Origin: CAYTAP01 sp964435775
GTDB lineage: Bacteria > Planctomycetota > Phycisphaerae > Tepidisphaerales > Tepidisphaeraceae
Reading direction: 5' to 3'
Assembly: GCA_964435775.1 (NCBI GenBank)
Contig: CAYTAP010000012.1
Span: 1 to 45,391 of the forward strand
DNA length: 45,391 nucleotides
The notes under the pieces were generated by a model. That model saw only the letters and a program-made list of their open reading frames with translations, had not been told where the DNA came from and did not search any database. Both the position numbers and the translations under genes were made by a program. This document shows, piece by piece, positions 43,042 to 45,391 of this stretch. How positions within the stretch are numbered: the first letter of the stretch is position 1; every line of letters begins with the position of its first letter.

Positions 43042-44082
43042 TTATCCCAGCTTCGCATCCTTGGGAATCGTCGCCAGGATTTTCCGCGTGATGTCGTCGG
43101 CCGTCACCCCTTCGCTTTGGGCGGAAAAGTTCGGCACGATCCGATGCCGAAAGACCGGCAGCGCCACCGCCGCCACATCGTCGCACCCCACATGCACCTG
43201 CCCGTTCAGAATCGCCCGCGCCTTGGCCGCCATGATCAGGTTCAAACTCGCCCGCGGTCCGGCCCCCCAGCTCAGCCACTTCTTGCAAAAATCGAGCGCC
43301 TCATCCGTCTTCGGCCGCGTCACCCGCACCAGCTTCTCGGCATAAGCGAACACATGCTCGGCCACCGGAATCCGCCGCACCGTCTGCTGCAGCGTCAGGA
43401 TATCCTCCCCATTGAGCACCGCCTGCGGCTTGGCGCCCCCGCCCTGCGTCCCCATCTTCATGATCTGCCGCTCCTCGGCGGCCGACGGGTAATCAACCAA
43501 AATCATGAACATGAATCGATCCAGCTGCGCCTGGGGCAGGGGGTACGTCCCCTCCTGCTCCACCGGGTTCTGTGTCGCCAGCACGAAAAACGGATCGGGA
43601 AGCTTGTGATTCTCCCCACCAACCGTCACCCGCCGCTCCTGCATCGCCTCCAGCATCGCCGCCTGCGTCTTGGGCGGTGTCCGGTTGATTTCATCGGCGA
43701 GGATGATGTTGGAAAAGATCGGCCCTTTCAGAAATTTGAACTCCCGCTGCCCGGTCGCGGGATCGGAATAAATAACCTCCGTCCCCGTGATGTCCGACGG
43801 CATCAAATCTGGCGTGAACTGAATCCGCTTGAAGTTCAGTTGCAGCGTCCGCGCCAGCGTGCTGATCAAGAGCGTCTTGGCCAACCCCGGCACCCCCACA
43901 AGCAGCGCGTGGCTTCGCGTGAAAATCGAGATGAGCAGCTCATCGACCACCTGCTCCTGCCCGACGATCACCTTCTTCAATTCCGACTTGATCATCGCAT
44001 GCGCCGCCTTGAGGTTCTGAATCGCCTGAAGGTCGGCATCCGCCACAGGGGCGGCGGGCTTGGATGCGGCGGCAGTGGCCAT
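43042..44082 (-). CDS. MoxR-family AAA+ ATPase
   Basis: The start at 44082 follows AAGGAG, giving MATAAASKPAAPVADADL and 346 residues; a longer frame to 44133 lacks a ribosome site. Walker A is GVPGLAKT (63-70) and Walker B is IILADE (126-131), followed by INRTPPKTQAAMLEAMQE, FFVLATQNPVEQEGTYPLPE-like sensor 1 and LDRFMF, all typical of MoxR. These hexameric ATPases act as chaperones that activate or insert metal cofactors and remodel VWA-domain partners. It is the first gene of the 14-kb leftward operon. No clear promoter is visible, although TATGAT occurs on the minus strand near 44150. Confidence 0.94.
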   Translation of the reverse strand: MATAAASKPAAPVADADLQAIQNLKAAHAMIKSELKKVIVGQEQVVDELLISIFTRSHALLVGVPGLAKTLLISTLARTLQLNFKRIQFTPDLMPSDITGTEVIYSDPATGQREFKFLKGPIFSNIILADEINRTPPKTQAAMLEAMQERRVTVGGENHKLPDPFFVLATQNPVEQEGTYPLPQAQLDRFMFMILVDYPSAAEERQIMKMGTQGGGAKPQAVLNGEDILTLQQTVRRIPVAEHVFAYAEKLVRVTRPKTDEALDFCKKWLSWGAGPRASLNLIMAAKARAILNGQVHVGCDDVAAVALPVFRHRIVPNFSAQSEGVTADDITRKILATIPKDAKLG

Positions 44083-44210
44083 ACACGGGCTCCTTGAGCA
44101 AAAATGGATCAGCAACCAGGTCATCCCCCTCATTGCGGTGACGACTATTCATCATACTGTTCACGCCGCGCCGCGTTTAATCAATAGTTGAGCCGGGAGG
44201 CGCGGGATGC

Positions 44211-44266
44211 GATCCGTGATGAGTGATCCGTGATGAGTGATCCGTGATGAGTGATCCGTGATGAGT
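44211..44266. repeat. 14-bp tandem repeat (GATCCGTGATGAGT, 4 perfect copies)
   Basis: Four identical units (44211, 44225, 44239, 44253) lie between the moxR start and the transposase remnant. Rotated, the unit reads GTGATGAGTGATCC, matching the array at 30237-30274 in 12 of 14 positions. Confidence 0.97.
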
Positions 44267-44333
44267 GAGGGGGTCAGCGTGTGCCGTCCTGATATAGGTT
44301 GTCACCTGATGGGGGGAGAATGGGAGTCAGGTG

Positions 44334-44699
44334 ATGCGTGATCGGGTGCGGATTCGGTACAGTGCGTGCTTCAAGCAGCGGGTGATTTCGGAACTGGAAT
44401 CAGGGCGGTTTTCCTCTGTGGAGGCGGCGCGGCTGTATTACGGGATAGGGGGCAGGTCAACCATCGGCAAGTGGCTTGACCGATACGGCCGGAATCAATT
44501 GCGGGCAAAGGTGGTGATCGTGCAGACGGTGAACGAGGTTGATCAACTCAAGGCATTGCGTCAGGAGGTTGCGGAATTGGAGCGGGCGTTGGGGCGCACG
44601 CAGGCTCAGAGCGTGCTGAACCGTTCCTACCTGGAACTGGCGTGTGAAGATCTGGGCCAGGATGTGGAAAATTCTAAGGGGTCGGGAGTCTTTGATTGA
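44334..44699 (+). pseudogene. IS3-type transposase OrfA, 3' end replaced by a repeat element
   Basis: The start at 44334 follows GGGAG. The protein begins with RYSACFKQRVISELESGRFS and a helix-turn-helix (AARLYYGIGGRSTIGKWLD), followed by a leucine-zipper-like helix (LKALRQEVAELERALGRTQA) and LELACEDLGQDVE, as in OrfA of IS3-family elements that bind the insertion-sequence ends. After DVE the frame enters the inverted-repeat element (44671-44819), which adds about 9 foreign residues and a stop. No OrfB with the integrase domain follows. It is therefore a truncated and probably inactive copy. Confidence 0.75.
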
Positions 44700-44819
44700 C
44701 AATTCTGTTTGATCGGATAGCATGCTCACCATGCCGCGTCGATTGCGATTGGCCCTGACCATGAGACCCTGTGGGAAATAGAGAGTTCATCCCATCAAAG
44801 ACTCCCGACCCCTTTGAAT
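44671..44819. mobile_element. 149-bp inverted-repeat element, possibly a RAYT/REP remnant
   Basis: Arms of 26 bp at 44671-44696 and 44794-44819 match at 25 of 26 positions, with core AGGGGTCGGGAGTCTTTGAT. The 97-bp interior contains an ATG at 44731 encoding MPRRLRLALT before a stop after 16 codons. MPRxLR is a common start of REP-associated tyrosine transposases, so the element may be an internally deleted copy; this is inference. It separates the OrfA remnant from the IS4 fragment. Confidence 0.6.
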
Positions 44820-44841
44820 GGACCGACCCCTTTGAATGGAC
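44806..44841. repeat. 18-bp direct repeat (CGACCCCTTTGAATGGAC x2)
   Basis: Two adjacent identical 18-bp units (44806-44823 and 44824-44841) extend the right arm of the inverted-repeat element by one extra partial copy, up to the junction with transposase sequence. Confidence 0.95.
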
Positions 44842-44843
44842 CC

Positions 44844-45368
44844 GGGCAGTTCCTGTCGCTGCCGTTGTGGCTGGATGTGCGCCTGGTGAGCTTCGTCATC
44901 ACGCGGAAGGGATACCGCTCGCGGCGCATCACGATCGCCACGACCCTGCTCGATGAACATCTCTGGCCGGATGCGACAGTGGAGAAGCTGTACCTGCAGC
45001 GCTGGCGGATCGAAGGATGCTTCAATCACCTCAAGACGACGATGAAGATGAATGTGCTCAAGTGCAAGAGCGTCGAGGGCGTGATGAAGGAACTGGCGAT
45101 GTATCTGCTGGCGTACAACCTGATCCGCCTGGCGATGCTCCGCGAGGCCGAGGCGCGAGGGGTGAGTGTCCAGAGGGTCAGCTTCATCGACGCGATGCGC
45201 TGGCTGGCGTGTCGGATGCTCGGCCTGCCGGGCGTCGAGCGGCTGGTCATCAATCCCGCCCGCTCCGGCCGCTGGAACCCCCGCGTCATCCGCCGACGAC
45301 CCAAGCCCTATGACCTGCTGACGCGCCCCCGTGATGAATGGAAAAGCACTGTGGAAACAGGGGTATAA
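44844..45368 (+). pseudogene. IS4-family transposase, C-terminal fragment
   Basis: The frame from about 44844 (GQFLSLPLWLDVRLVSFV) to 45368 keeps YLQRWRIEGCFNHLK, a perfect Y-x2-R-x3-E-x6-K motif of IS4-family DDE transposases. It includes the last catalytic Glu and is followed by a helical tail. The first two thirds of the protein, including both catalytic Asp residues, are missing, because the sequence upstream is the 18-bp repeat and inverted-repeat element. An ATG at 44814 lies inside the repeat and is not a real start. The fragment cannot be an active transposase. The right end of the insertion sequence may lie just beyond the window. Confidence 0.85.
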
Positions 45369-45391
45369 TGCTTAACCGAATGGTATTCGGG

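Noticed and set aside
43042..44082. MoxR-VWA pair as an anti-phage defence system
   Set aside because: The DUF58/BatA neighbours and envelope proteins fit the housekeeping MoxR operon; no nuclease, toxin or other effector domain is present.
42964..44097. 377-aa open frame on the plus strand
   Set aside because: Antisense to moxR, whose Walker motifs are unambiguous.

Overview
The window looks like a GC-rich Planctomycetota chromosome fragment, probably class Phycisphaerae. The evidence is a type II pseudopilin with the C-terminal FADGH signature, a TPR protein carrying two RNA polymerase alpha C-terminal domains, a MoxR/DUF58/BatA operon ending in a Q/A/K-rich coiled-coil protein and a secreted alpha-toroid protein, and many short dispersed repeats. 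The taxonomic call is an inference from gene content. A run of 10 N at 2569-2578 marks an assembly gap inside one gene.

Layout. 1-7382 (+): pseudopilin end, secreted clan-A glycoside hydrolase (split by the gap), enolase-superfamily enzyme, Gfo/Idh oxidoreductase and nitrilase-family amidohydrolase, which together look like a carbohydrate or sugar-acid utilisation cluster. 7808-7978 (-): tRNA-Pro(GGG) with a candidate promoter and a terminator. 8150-12100 (+): ArgD-like aminotransferase, lipoprotein, FAD oxidoreductase. 12208-15573 (-): ScpB, small lipoprotein, family-4 glycosyltransferase and a GDP-mannose 3,5-epimerase with its catalytic Cys/Lys pair. 15574-15904: divergent promoter region with a TTGAC-N4-GTCAT box. 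15905-22355 (+): nitrite-reduction cluster (DUF1858-flanked NnrS-like membrane protein, azurin lipoprotein, NirK, cysteine-less HesB fused to DUF59, DUF2249, cupin, second NnrS-like membrane protein). 22545-24904 (+): TPR plus two alpha-CTDs, then SpoIID/LytB. 24914-27628 (-): YifB/ComM ATPase and a second family-4 glycosyltransferase. 28024-30203 (+): ArgC and a second Gfo/Idh protein. 30271-44082 (-): a 14-kb MoxR operon (MoxR, DUF58, BatA-like, VWA/GATase-like, LamG-containing membrane protein, coiled-coil protein, alpha-toroid protein). 44211-45391: wrecked mobile DNA, with an IS3-type OrfA cut off by a 149-bp inverted-repeat element and an IS4-family transposase tail.

Functional links. 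The nir cluster encodes an electron donor (azurin) and the copper nitrite reductase, both with lipoprotein signals, plus small proteins commonly found with denitrification genes; no NO reductase lies in the window. The MoxR operon combines an AAA+ ATPase with three von Willebrand-like proteins and large envelope proteins, which suggests an envelope-associated chaperone or assembly machine of unknown substrate.

The most unusual structure is between genes: (i) seven tandem arrays with 7- or 14-bp period abutting stop or start codons; (ii) five copies of a roughly 40-bp element pairing a CCCTCCCCCGG hairpin with a G-quadruplex-type tail whose changes are concentrated in the central loop; (iii) a perfect 21-bp-arm hairpin after argC; (iv) a 94-nt imperfect hairpin before the spoIID-like gene. 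All calls come from reading the sequence; no database search was run.
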